NCBI GenBank assembly: GCA_002929135.1
Contig: PESC01000058.1
Span: forward strand, 1-64,000
From: Methylomonas sp.
Lineage (GTDB): Bacteria > Pseudomonadota > Gammaproteobacteria > Methylococcales > Methylomonadaceae
Reading direction: 5' to 3'
DNA: 64,000 nt
Both the position numbers and the translations under genes were made by a program. Below the pieces are notes generated by a model. The model had not been told where the DNA came from. It saw only the letters and a list, made by a program, of their open reading frames with translations, and ran no database searches. Positions 53,798-60,958 of this stretch are shown piece after piece (within the stretch, counting starts at the first letter, position 1; every line of letters starts with the position of its first letter).

Positions 53798-54033
53798 TAC
53801 TGGCAGAACTACGGGATTATCTTCAGGAAAAAAAGCGCGTCAGCCTGAATGACCTGGTAATGCGCTTTCAAGTCGATGCCGAGGCACTGCGCGGCATGTT
53901 GAGCAAGTGGATCAGCAAGGGCAGGCTCAAAAAAAGCCAAGCGGGTGCGAATTGCGGCGGCAGTTGCTGCAAATGCGACCCCGCACTAACGGAAATTTAC
54001 GAATGGATCGAGAGCAAGACCACAACGGATTGA
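53794..54033 (+). CDS. feoC: FeoC-family winged-helix protein with Cys cluster
   Basis: 79 residues. A short winged helix ([40 protein letters not shown]) is followed by a cysteine loop NCGGSCCKC, which in FeoC can bind an Fe-S cluster. FeoC modulates FeoB stability or expression. The start overlaps the feoB stop. It is convergent with the next gene, with 8 nt between them and no visible terminator. Confidence 0.9.
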   Translation: MILAELRDYLQEKKRVSLNDLVMRFQVDAEALRGMLSKWISKGRLKKSQAGANCGGSCCKCDPALTEIYEWIESKTTTD

Positions 54034-54041
54034 TTAGTTGT

Positions 54042-54338
54042 TTAGTCCTTGCCACCCGCCTGCAACCAGCCCTGCAAAGCCTCTATCAACTCCTGCGCCT
54101 GCTTTTCGCTGGAAATGTTGAACTTGGATTTTTGCTGGTATTCGCCGTTACGCTTCTGATAACGGCGGATGCTGAAGCGATCGCCGCTGTATTGATTTTT
54201 ACTAGGCTCCCAATCCTGATAGCGGTAGAGAATCGTCGCCCAAGCACCTTTGCTCAATACTTTTTTATCCAGTTCCTTGACGGTTTCGACACCGTTATCT
54301 TCGTAACGGATGGTCAGTTCTTCGACGGTTTCGGCCAT
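54042..54338 (-). CDS. Small uncharacterised protein
   Basis: 98 residues from ATG 54338. It looks alpha/beta, with strands at the start (TVEELTIRYEDNGVETV) and in the middle (GAWATILYRYQDWE; RFSIRRYQKRNGEYQQKSKFNI) and a C-terminal helix (EKQAQELIEALQGWLQAG). The RFSIRRYQ..GEY..KSKF stretch vaguely recalls the PC4-like single-strand DNA-binding fold, but I cannot confirm that. It has no signal or TM, so it is cytoplasmic. A TTG start 21 nt upstream is possible. It lies between the convergent feoC and the YVTN propeller gene upstream in the same direction. Confidence 0.7.
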   Translation of the reverse strand: MAETVEELTIRYEDNGVETVKELDKKVLSKGAWATILYRYQDWEPSKNQYSGDRFSIRRYQKRNGEYQQKSKFNISSEKQAQELIEALQGWLQAGGKD

Positions 54339-54383
54339 GGCATTTTCGAGGGGAATCAATAAAGGGCGCGAAGTGTAGCACGC

Positions 54384-55334
54384 TCACGGACTGATGAAGC
54401 TGCCAAACGCCCGGCTGCCCTCGCCGGTTACCAAGGTATGAGTGACGGCCAGTGTTTTGGCATCGATCACCGATACGTTGTTGTCGAACCAGTTGGCGAC
54501 ATAGACCGTCAGGTCGTCGGGATGGGTGCTGATGCCTTCCGGCTTGTCGCCGACAGTGATAGTCGATACCACGTTCAGCGACGCGGTATCGATGACCGAC
54601 ACCGTGCCATCGTCCTGATTGGTCACAAATAGCAATGTGTCGTTCATCGCCAGGCTGACGGCATAGGGCCGAGCGCCTACTTTCACGCTGGCGATGCGTT
54701 TCATCCGGCTGGCGTCCAGTACCGTGACATCGTTTCCTTCGACATTCGCCGTGTAAAGGCGCTTGCCCTTGGCATCGACGGCCAGACCGAACGGATGGGC
54801 ACCCACTTTCGTGGTGTTGCGTATCGTCAGTTTTTGCAGATCGATTTGCGACACCGAATCATCGACCCGGTTGGCGACATACAGCCAGCGGTTGTCCGGG
54901 CTGACCACCATGCCAGAAGGCGACTTGCCCACCGTCACCACGCCGGTTTTGTCGAGTGTGTCGGCATTGAACAGTGAAACCGAATTCTCGTACCAATCCG
55001 CCACGAAAATGCGCTTGCCGTCGCGATCGACGGCAATGCCCAACGATGCGCCCGCAAGCTTCACGGTTTTGACCGCCGCCTGCTTCTGGCTGTCGATGAC
55101 GACGAACCCCCCGGTTTCCGGTGTACTGATGTAAACCTGCTGACGGTGTGGATTGACGGCGACACCGGCAGGCTTGCCGGGAACCGGCACCGTGGCGATA
55201 ACCTGCTGCTTCGCCGTATCGATCACCGACACCGAATTATCCAGTTGGTTGGTGATATAAGCGTAAGGCGCAGCGTGGGCCGATAGCGTCGCCAGCGATG
55301 CGATGGCCAGTACGGCAAGGAATTTGAACGGCAT
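54384..55334 (-). CDS. Periplasmic YVTN-family beta-propeller protein
   Basis: 316 residues with a signal peptide (FLAVLAIASLATLSAHA) and seven repeats of about 40 residues of the YVTN type: AYITNQLDNSVSVIDT, VFVADWYENSVSLFNA, LYVANRVDDSVSQIDL, LYTANVEGNDVTVLDA, LFVTNQDDGTVSVIDT and VYVANWFDNNVSVIDA. Such propellers occur in archaeal surface layers and, as YncE-like proteins, in bacterial periplasms. Some are found beside PQQ-dependent alcohol dehydrogenase genes. Function is unproved. A terminator separates it from the SRPBCC gene upstream. Confidence 0.88.
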   Translation of the reverse strand: MPFKFLAVLAIASLATLSAHAAPYAYITNQLDNSVSVIDTAKQQVIATVPVPGKPAGVAVNPHRQQVYISTPETGGFVVIDSQKQAAVKTVKLAGASLGIAVDRDGKRIFVADWYENSVSLFNADTLDKTGVVTVGKSPSGMVVSPDNRWLYVANRVDDSVSQIDLQKLTIRNTTKVGAHPFGLAVDAKGKRLYTANVEGNDVTVLDASRMKRIASVKVGARPYAVSLAMNDTLLFVTNQDDGTVSVIDTASLNVVSTITVGDKPEGISTHPDDLTVYVANWFDNNVSVIDAKTLAVTHTLVTGEGSRAFGSFISP

Positions 55335-55361
55335 GGGCTAATGAATTTGAAAGCGGGCGAT

Positions 55362-55398
55362 AAAAAAACGGTTTCCGCCCCGCAGGACGAAAACCGTT
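55362..55398 (-). terminator. Terminator after the MxaD-like gene
   Basis: Leftward AACGGTTTTCG ... CGGAAACCGTT followed by TTTTTTA. It ends the SRPBCC transcript before the YVTN propeller gene. Confidence 0.85.
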
Positions 55399-55414
55399 GA
55401 TGAATGCAAGACGC

Positions 55415-56011
55415 TTAACGCTTCAGTTCGATTGCAACCTTGGCCGATGAGCCGGGCGCCAGCTTTTTGGCCAGTGCTTCCAGACCTGTGGTCAACACAT
55501 CGGTCACGGCCTTGTCGGCGGCTTCCTCGTTCAATTCGGCAGGTGGATTGTTATTGACATAGGCGCGGTAATACGTGGCAACCCACTCGATTTCGGCTTT
55601 ACCGCCCTTGTCGGCAACCGACAATTCGGCCGCGTAGTTACCCACCGGCAGCACCGGGATTTTCTCATCCTGACCCGCATGTTTGATGGTGCCTGTCGAA
55701 CTCATGTCAGTGATTTTGTATTTGTACGCCATCTTGGCATCATCGTGCGACTTCAGTTCCTCGGTGATGGAGCCACCGCCTTGCAGCGTCAATGTGCGCA
55801 CGGCGCCTTTATCGTTGCCGCCACCGCTGACGCTTTTGATGTCAGGATGCCACGACATGTCGCCATAATTTTTGATGACATCCCAAACTTTGGCAGCCGG
55901 TGCATCGATGGTAATGGTGGCAGTCAGTTTGGCTCTCACGGGACCGTGAGCGTGAGCCAAACCCGTCAACATCATCAAGACAGCCGAAACGAACAACGAC
56001 ATTTTTTTCAT
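55415..56011 (-). CDS. Periplasmic SRPBCC-family protein, MxaD-like
   Basis: 198 residues: a signal peptide (MSLFVSAVLMMLTGLAHA), then a START/SRPBCC domain opening ATITIDAPAAKVWDVIKNYGDMSWHPDIKSV, with VRTLTLQGGGSITEEL and a C-terminal helix (VTDVLTTGLEALAKKLAPG). Exported SRPBCC proteins of this size include MxaD, which assists methanol dehydrogenase-cytochrome cL electron transfer. The resemblance is at family level, so methanol oxidation is inferred. ATG at 56011 is the signal start. Divergent from sbcB. Confidence 0.82.
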   Translation of the reverse strand: MKKMSLFVSAVLMMLTGLAHAHGPVRAKLTATITIDAPAAKVWDVIKNYGDMSWHPDIKSVSGGGNDKGAVRTLTLQGGGSITEELKSHDDAKMAYKYKITDMSSTGTIKHAGQDEKIPVLPVGNYAAELSVADKGGKAEIEWVATYYRAYVNNNPPAELNEEAADKAVTDVLTTGLEALAKKLAPGSSAKVAIELKR

Positions 56012-56136
56012 GATAATTCCTGTTGGTGGACAAAAAATCGGACGGGCGATTATAAGATAAAATCCTGACCCCGCTATCCGCAACGCCGGGTTTACGGAAA
56101 TTTTCCCGGCATCTTCCCCCTGGCTTGCAACAACCC

Positions 56137-57561
56137 ATGACCACGCTTTTCTGGCACGACTACGAAACCTTCGGCGCCGACCCTCAACGCGACCGCCCCT
56201 GCCAGTTCGCAGGGCTTCGTACCGACCTGGATTTCAACATCGTCGAAGACCCGCTGATGCTTTACTGCAAACCGGCGGAGGATTACCTGCCACACCCCGA
56301 AGCCTGTCTGATTACCGGCATCACACCGCAACATGCGTTGGCCAACGGCGTGTGTGAAGCCGAATTCGCCGCCCTCGTCCACCAGGCCCTAGCACAGCCC
56401 GGCACCTGCGCCTTGGGTTACAACAGCCTGCGTTTCGACGACGAAGTATCCCGCCATCTGTTTTACCGCAACTTTTTCGACCCTTATGCCCGCGAATGGC
56501 AAAACGGCAACTCACGCTGGGACTTGATCGATGTCGTCCGTGCCACCGAAGCCCTGCGACCTGACGGCATCACCTGGCCACAACGCGACGACGGCGCACC
56601 GAGTTTCAGACTGGAAGCCCTGACCGCCGCCAACGGCATAAGCCATGACACCGCGCACGACGCCCTGTCCGACGTTCACGCCACCATTGCCCTGGCACGT
56701 TTGGTGAAAACCCGTCAGCCCCGGCTGTTCGACTATCTGTTCGAGCATCGTTCGAAGCAAAAGGCGCTGACATTGCTAGGCGTCGGCAGCGGCCAGCCGC
56801 TGATACACGTATCCGGGCGCTACCCGGCGCGCCAGCATCACCTGGCCGTAGTGCTGCCACTGGCCGTACATTCTGAACGGGCGACGGAAATCATCGTCTA
56901 CGACCTGTCCGCCGACCCCACGGCGCTAATTGAACTGAACGCCGACGCCATTCGAACCCGGCTGTTCACTGCCGCCGACGATCTACCCGAAGGCGTCGAA
57001 CGCATCGCCCTGAAAACCATACACGTCAATCGCTGCCCGGTACTGGCACCGCTGCCGGTCATGCGTCCGCACGACGCCGAACGTTTGTCGATCGATCTTG
57101 AACAATGCCAGCGCCATGCACACCAACTGCAAGCGGCAGCGCCATTAACTGCAAAATTGGCCGATGTATTCAGACGGGAAAATCTCCCCGCCAGCGCCGA
57201 CCCGGATTTGATGCTGTACAGCGGCGGCTTTTTCAGCACACGCGACAAAACCACCCTCGCCAAAATCCGCAACCTGTCGCCCCGCCAGCTTGCCGACAAC
57301 CGCTTCCGTTTCGATGACGCCCGCCTGCCAGAGATGCTGTTCCGCTACCGCGCCCGCAATTACCCGGATAGCCTGCACCCAGACGAAGCCGTGCGCTGGC
57401 AACAGGTCTGCCACGCACGACTCAGCGACCCGCAGGCCCCCATCGATCTCAGCCGTTTGCAACAAACGCTCCAACGCTTACACGGCGAAGACACTGTCGA
57501 TCCAGCGATACTCGACGCCCTATCGGCATTTGCCGCTGAAAAGCGGGAGCGCTATCAGTAA
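56137..57561 (+). CDS. sbcB: Exodeoxyribonuclease I
   Basis: 474 residues (E. coli 475). It is a 3'-5' single-strand DNA exonuclease of the DEDDh family. Catalytic acids: WHDYETFG (D, E), LGYNSLRFDDEVSRHLFYRN (D), and HDALSDVHATIALA (H, D). The SH3-like and helical C-terminal regions follow, including GGFFSTRDK and FRYRARNYPDSL. ATG at 56137 matches the family (MTTLFWHDYE). It participates in mismatch repair and recombination. It is monocistronic. Confidence 0.96.
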   Translation: MTTLFWHDYETFGADPQRDRPCQFAGLRTDLDFNIVEDPLMLYCKPAEDYLPHPEACLITGITPQHALANGVCEAEFAALVHQALAQPGTCALGYNSLRFDDEVSRHLFYRNFFDPYAREWQNGNSRWDLIDVVRATEALRPDGITWPQRDDGAPSFRLEALTAANGISHDTAHDALSDVHATIALARLVKTRQPRLFDYLFEHRSKQKALTLLGVGSGQPLIHVSGRYPARQHHLAVVLPLAVHSERATEIIVYDLSADPTALIELNADAIRTRLFTAADDLPEGVERIALKTIHVNRCPVLAPLPVMRPHDAERLSIDLEQCQRHAHQLQAAAPLTAKLADVFRRENLPASADPDLMLYSGGFFSTRDKTTLAKIRNLSPRQLADNRFRFDDARLPEMLFRYRARNYPDSLHPDEAVRWQQVCHARLSDPQAPIDLSRLQQTLQRLHGEDTVDPAILDALSAFAAEKRERYQ

Positions 57562-57588
57562 AGGCATGATCGCCCGGCAACACCGTTG

Positions 57589-58116
57589 TTATTTCTGAAG
57601 CCGCCTGCGCCGCGACGCACAGGCCACTACGCCCAATCCCGACAGCATGAACCATGCGGCTGCGGGTAGCGGCACCGGAGCGAAGTCGATGCGGTCGCCA
57701 CGGAAATTGATCTGCACACCGTTCATCTGCCCAGCCCCCCATATCCAGTACGTATTTTCCCAATAGCTGCTGGCCAGCGTGCTTTCCCAGCCATCGCCAA
57801 TCACGGTCAGTTACCAGGCTATGTCTGGCAGCCCACACACCGCGCCGTCCACCATCAACCAAGTGAAGCTGTCACCCGCTGCGGGCCGGTAGTCGAAGCC
57901 ATTCGGGGTTCGCAACAGGAAGTTCACCAGCACACCACCGTCGAACTGGGCATTTCCGCTAACCGCGACACGGTCATACAGTGTCGGACTTGCCAGATCG
58001 ATGTCGAAGACTGAGTAATGACCCTGAATTTGTAGGATGAGCTGGCGCATTTCAAAAAGACTTGATTCATCGACGCCCACAACGACCATAGCAACCAATG
58101 AAGCCGTGAAGCGCAT
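57589..58116 (-). pseudogene. PEP-CTERM protein gene interrupted by an in-frame stop
   Basis: From ATG 58116 the frame encodes a signal-like start (MRFTASLVAMVVVG) and a beta-rich body (YDRVAVSGNAQFDGGVLVNF, DYRPAAGDSFTWLMVDGAV) up to TAA at 57811-57813. The same frame continues for about 70 codons after that TAA. It ends in a full PEP-CTERM tail: VPLPAAAWFMLSGLGVVA, then RRRRLQK and stop. This tail directs exosortase processing. The intact sorting signal downstream of a single stop points to a recent nonsense change or a sequencing error. The N-terminal body looks short, so an internal deletion is also possible. It neighbours a GumC-like gene. Confidence 0.78.
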
Positions 58117-58217
58117 TTTTTTTGTATAGTCATCACACTTCAAAATTTCGGTTTTTTTGATTCCCTCGCTCCGGCGACAAACCACGTCCAACTCCCCCTT
58201 TCCGTGCGGTGGTCAAC

Positions 58218-60137
58218 ATGATCAATCCATCCAGTCCAGTTTATTCTCACGACGATGCTCAAGGCCATGCCAAGCCGCCTCGCAAGCGTTGGCGGTTGTT
58301 CTGGCTCATCGTCCTGCCGTGCTTGCTGGTGTCGCAAACCGTCATCTTCATGCAGCCCGCCATTTACCAGAGCGTGGCCACCGTGCTGACGACGGCCCCT
58401 ACCGAACTGGATCAGGTCAACATTCAGGCCGACAATCAACATGTCGCCATTCAGTCGCACGTTCTGCTGGGCCAGGCGGTGCTGGAGGCCACTGCGAAAG
58501 TGCTGACCGATGTCGATGTGAGCGGCACGGCCTGGGATGTCGTTCGCCTGAAGGGATTGCTCAACGTCATGCCGGTCGAAAATACCAATCTGGTCAAATT
58601 GGTGGCCGAAGGCAGCCAACCCGAACAACTGCGGCTGGCCATCAATGTCTGGATAGACAGTTATATGGATGCCAGGCGCCAGTTCATCGCCCACAATACC
58701 GACGATGTGTCGGTCAAGATTCAGGCCGAATTGCGGCGCATCCAGCGCCAGATCGAAGACAAGCGTCTGGATATCGACCAGTTCAGAGCCAGGTACGCCA
58801 TCGTATCGGATCAAAGTGCCGACAATCAGGCTCACGCCCGGTTGCAAGGTCTAAATCAATCGCTGAACAAGGCGCTGGAGGATGAAGTCAAGGCCAAGGC
58901 AAGGCTGGACACGGTGCAGGATGCCATTGCGCAAGGCCGGGCCGTGCTGCCGGAAGACGACACCCGCACCATGGCGGTATTGCTGCAACAGGCGGAGAAA
59001 TTACGCGAGGAACTGGCCGAACTCGAAGGTCGCTTCACTGCGCAATACATCGAACTCAACCCCAATCTGCGCAAGGTCAAGGAACAACTGGCCGAGATCG
59101 AAAGCAAAATTGCGCAAAAAAACCTGACGGGCCGGGATTACGCCATCCAGGAAGCACAAAACCATTACCTCACCGCGAAACAGGCCGTCGCCGCGATTCA
59201 GGCGCAACAAGCCGAGCACAAACGCCTGGCCAGCGACCACACCTCGCGCTTCAGCGAATTGCAGGCCATGCAGCAGGCATTGCTCAAACTCGAAACCCTG
59301 CAACACGAGACCCAGCTCAGGCTGGCGGCAATCGATGCCAAACAGCGGCAGAATTATCCGCAAGTCGATGTCGTCGAACCGGCCAACCTGCCTGACAAAT
59401 CCATCAAACCCGATTACTTGACCCAGTCGCTGGTGGCGCTTGCGGTCGTGTTGGGGCTGGCATTGTCTGCGATCATCATCACCGACTATCTGAATGCCGC
59501 GCCCCCCATGCCGCCCGACGCCCCGACGCCGTATGCCACCATCGAACTGCATCATCGCCCCCGGCCCATGATTGATGTCGATCATCAGCCGATTCAGGCC
59601 AGTTTGAATCATCGCACCAGCGCAGAGCTGGTATATGCGTCGTGGATGTTTGCCCGCGCCGATGTCATCGACACCTTCCAATCAGCCGCGCCAGAAGCAC
59701 GATGCCTGATGGCGCTGGTTTGCAACGGCCTTACCAGCGACGACATTCTGGCGCTGAATGCAGCGCCAATCGACCCGGACACTCGCACACTCACACTGAA
59801 AGACGGACGTAAAATCCCGGCCAATGCCAGCCTTCTGGCCACTGTCGACCCATTCGATGGGTGGCCGCTCGGGTCATCGCAAGACGCGCTGGATGCCCTG
59901 CTGTGTTGCGCCGCCATCGATGCCAACATGCCGGATGCCGCCCACGTTAGTGTTGAATCGCTGCGCGACAACTACATTGCGTTTCTGGTTGGGCAAGGCA
60001 TCAAGCTGACCGATCTGGTGAAAATCGTCGGCCCGCTCAGTAACCAGCGACTGACCGCACTGGCACGGTCAGCCCCGGAAACGCTGCGCCGGAATCTGGA
60101 TGAAGTCGATACCGATTATTTGACGCTACCCAGCTAA
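58218..60137 (+). CDS. GumC/Wzz-like chain-length protein fused to a degenerate tyrosine-recombinase-like domain
   Basis: 639 residues from ATG 58218 (a GTG three codons upstream is possible; numbering here includes those three). TM1 is about 29-49, a periplasmic coiled-coil region spans about 165-385, with NPNLRKVKEQLAEIESKIAQ typical of GumC proteins, and TM2 is about 404-428. The C-terminal 175 residues are cytoplasmic. They resemble the catalytic part of phage-type integrases: CLMALVCNGLTSDDILALNA ... IDPDTRTLTL ... GRKIPA (box I) and VSVESLRDNYIAFLVGQGIKLTDLVKIVG (box II). Box I Arg is Thr, the box II His is Glu, and LGH is VGP, so recombination is unlikely. A regulatory or scaffold role in polymer length control is inferred. 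It is divergent from the PEP-CTERM pseudogene. Confidence 0.82.
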   Translation: MINPSSPVYSHDDAQGHAKPPRKRWRLFWLIVLPCLLVSQTVIFMQPAIYQSVATVLTTAPTELDQVNIQADNQHVAIQSHVLLGQAVLEATAKVLTDVDVSGTAWDVVRLKGLLNVMPVENTNLVKLVAEGSQPEQLRLAINVWIDSYMDARRQFIAHNTDDVSVKIQAELRRIQRQIEDKRLDIDQFRARYAIVSDQSADNQAHARLQGLNQSLNKALEDEVKAKARLDTVQDAIAQGRAVLPEDDTRTMAVLLQQAEKLREELAELEGRFTAQYIELNPNLRKVKEQLAEIESKIAQKNLTGRDYAIQEAQNHYLTAKQAVAAIQAQQAEHKRLASDHTSRFSELQAMQQALLKLETLQHETQLRLAAIDAKQRQNYPQVDVVEPANLPDKSIKPDYLTQSLVALAVVLGLALSAIIITDYLNAAPPMPPDAPTPYATIELHHRPRPMIDVDHQPIQASLNHRTSAELVYASWMFARADVIDTFQSAAPEARCLMALVCNGLTSDDILALNAAPIDPDTRTLTLKDGRKIPANASLLATVDPFDGWPLGSSQDALDALLCCAAIDANMPDAAHVSVESLRDNYIAFLVGQGIKLTDLVKIVGPLSNQRLTALARSAPETLRRNLDEVDTDYLTLPS

Positions 60138-60262
60138 CGGAAAAAGCCAACCCGCGCCCATCTCCACGGCAGGTTTTGGGCAAAAGTCGCTAAAAATTAG
60201 CGGCTCCCGCAAGTTTGCTAAAATGGCCACCCTCCAAATAATCACCTCCCGACCGGGGCAAT

Positions 60263-60862
60263 ATGATCGAAGACGTTTACGAAGGCGATGATGGCGATGA
60301 GGATGTCGAGTACTACGCGATCCGCCCCAACAAAACCCAAATCAAAAAACAGATCGCTGCCGTTTTCGCCATGGCCGAAGAACTGTGCGAACTGGCTCCT
60401 GCGCACATTGCCGAATTTCAATTGCCGGACGCAATCGAGGCCGCGCTGCTCGATGCAGGCAAAATGGGCAAAAATGCAGCGCGTAAACGTCTGCTCAAAT
60501 ACATCACGGCGCAACTCCGCTTGCTCGACATTGATGCCATACAGGAGCAACTGGCCCGCATGAAAAGCCAGAGTGCCCATGCCGTCAGAGAGCATCATCA
60601 GGCCGAACGCTGGCGCGATTTGCTGTTATCCGACACAGACAACCGGCATTTGACCGACTTCATCGACGAGCACCCGGATGCCGACGCACAACATTTGCGC
60701 CAGCTAGTGCGCGGCGCCCAAAAAGAGGCCATGCAGGCCAAACCGCCGAAATCGGCCCGCCAGCTCTACCGCTACCTCAAAAACCTGACCAGTCATCATG
60801 ATGAATCGCCATTCCATGATGCCGATAGCGAAGACATGGCTAACGCCGAAGACGATGACTAA
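60263..60862 (+). CDS. darP: Ribosome-associated 50S assembly protein DarP/YjgA (DUF615)
   Basis: 199 residues; E. coli YjgA has 183. It binds late pre-50S particles. The characteristic helical core is seen in RPNKTQIKKQIAAVFAMAEEL, LPDAIEAALLDAGKMGKNAARKRLLKYI, and ERWRDLLLSDTDNRHLTDFIDEHPDADAQHLRQLVR. The acidic N- and C-termini (YEGDDGDEDVEYY; DADSEDMANAEDDD) are usual. ATG at 60263. It is followed after 96 nt by glyS. Confidence 0.94.
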   Translation: MIEDVYEGDDGDEDVEYYAIRPNKTQIKKQIAAVFAMAEELCELAPAHIAEFQLPDAIEAALLDAGKMGKNAARKRLLKYITAQLRLLDIDAIQEQLARMKSQSAHAVREHHQAERWRDLLLSDTDNRHLTDFIDEHPDADAQHLRQLVRGAQKEAMQAKPPKSARQLYRYLKNLTSHHDESPFHDADSEDMANAEDDD

Positions 60863-60958
60863 GCATTTCATATCCCTATACTTTTTGCTCCACCAAAACC
60901 TGTCATAAAAGACACCGCATCGACAACACCTGCAAATTTCGCACCATAGGCCAACGCT

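Noticed and set aside
58080..60140. Genomic island or integrase-driven element suggested by the recombinase-like domain
   Set aside because: No tRNA, attachment repeat, transposase or phage gene is nearby, the catalytic residues are altered, and the domain is part of a membrane protein. Mobility is not supported.
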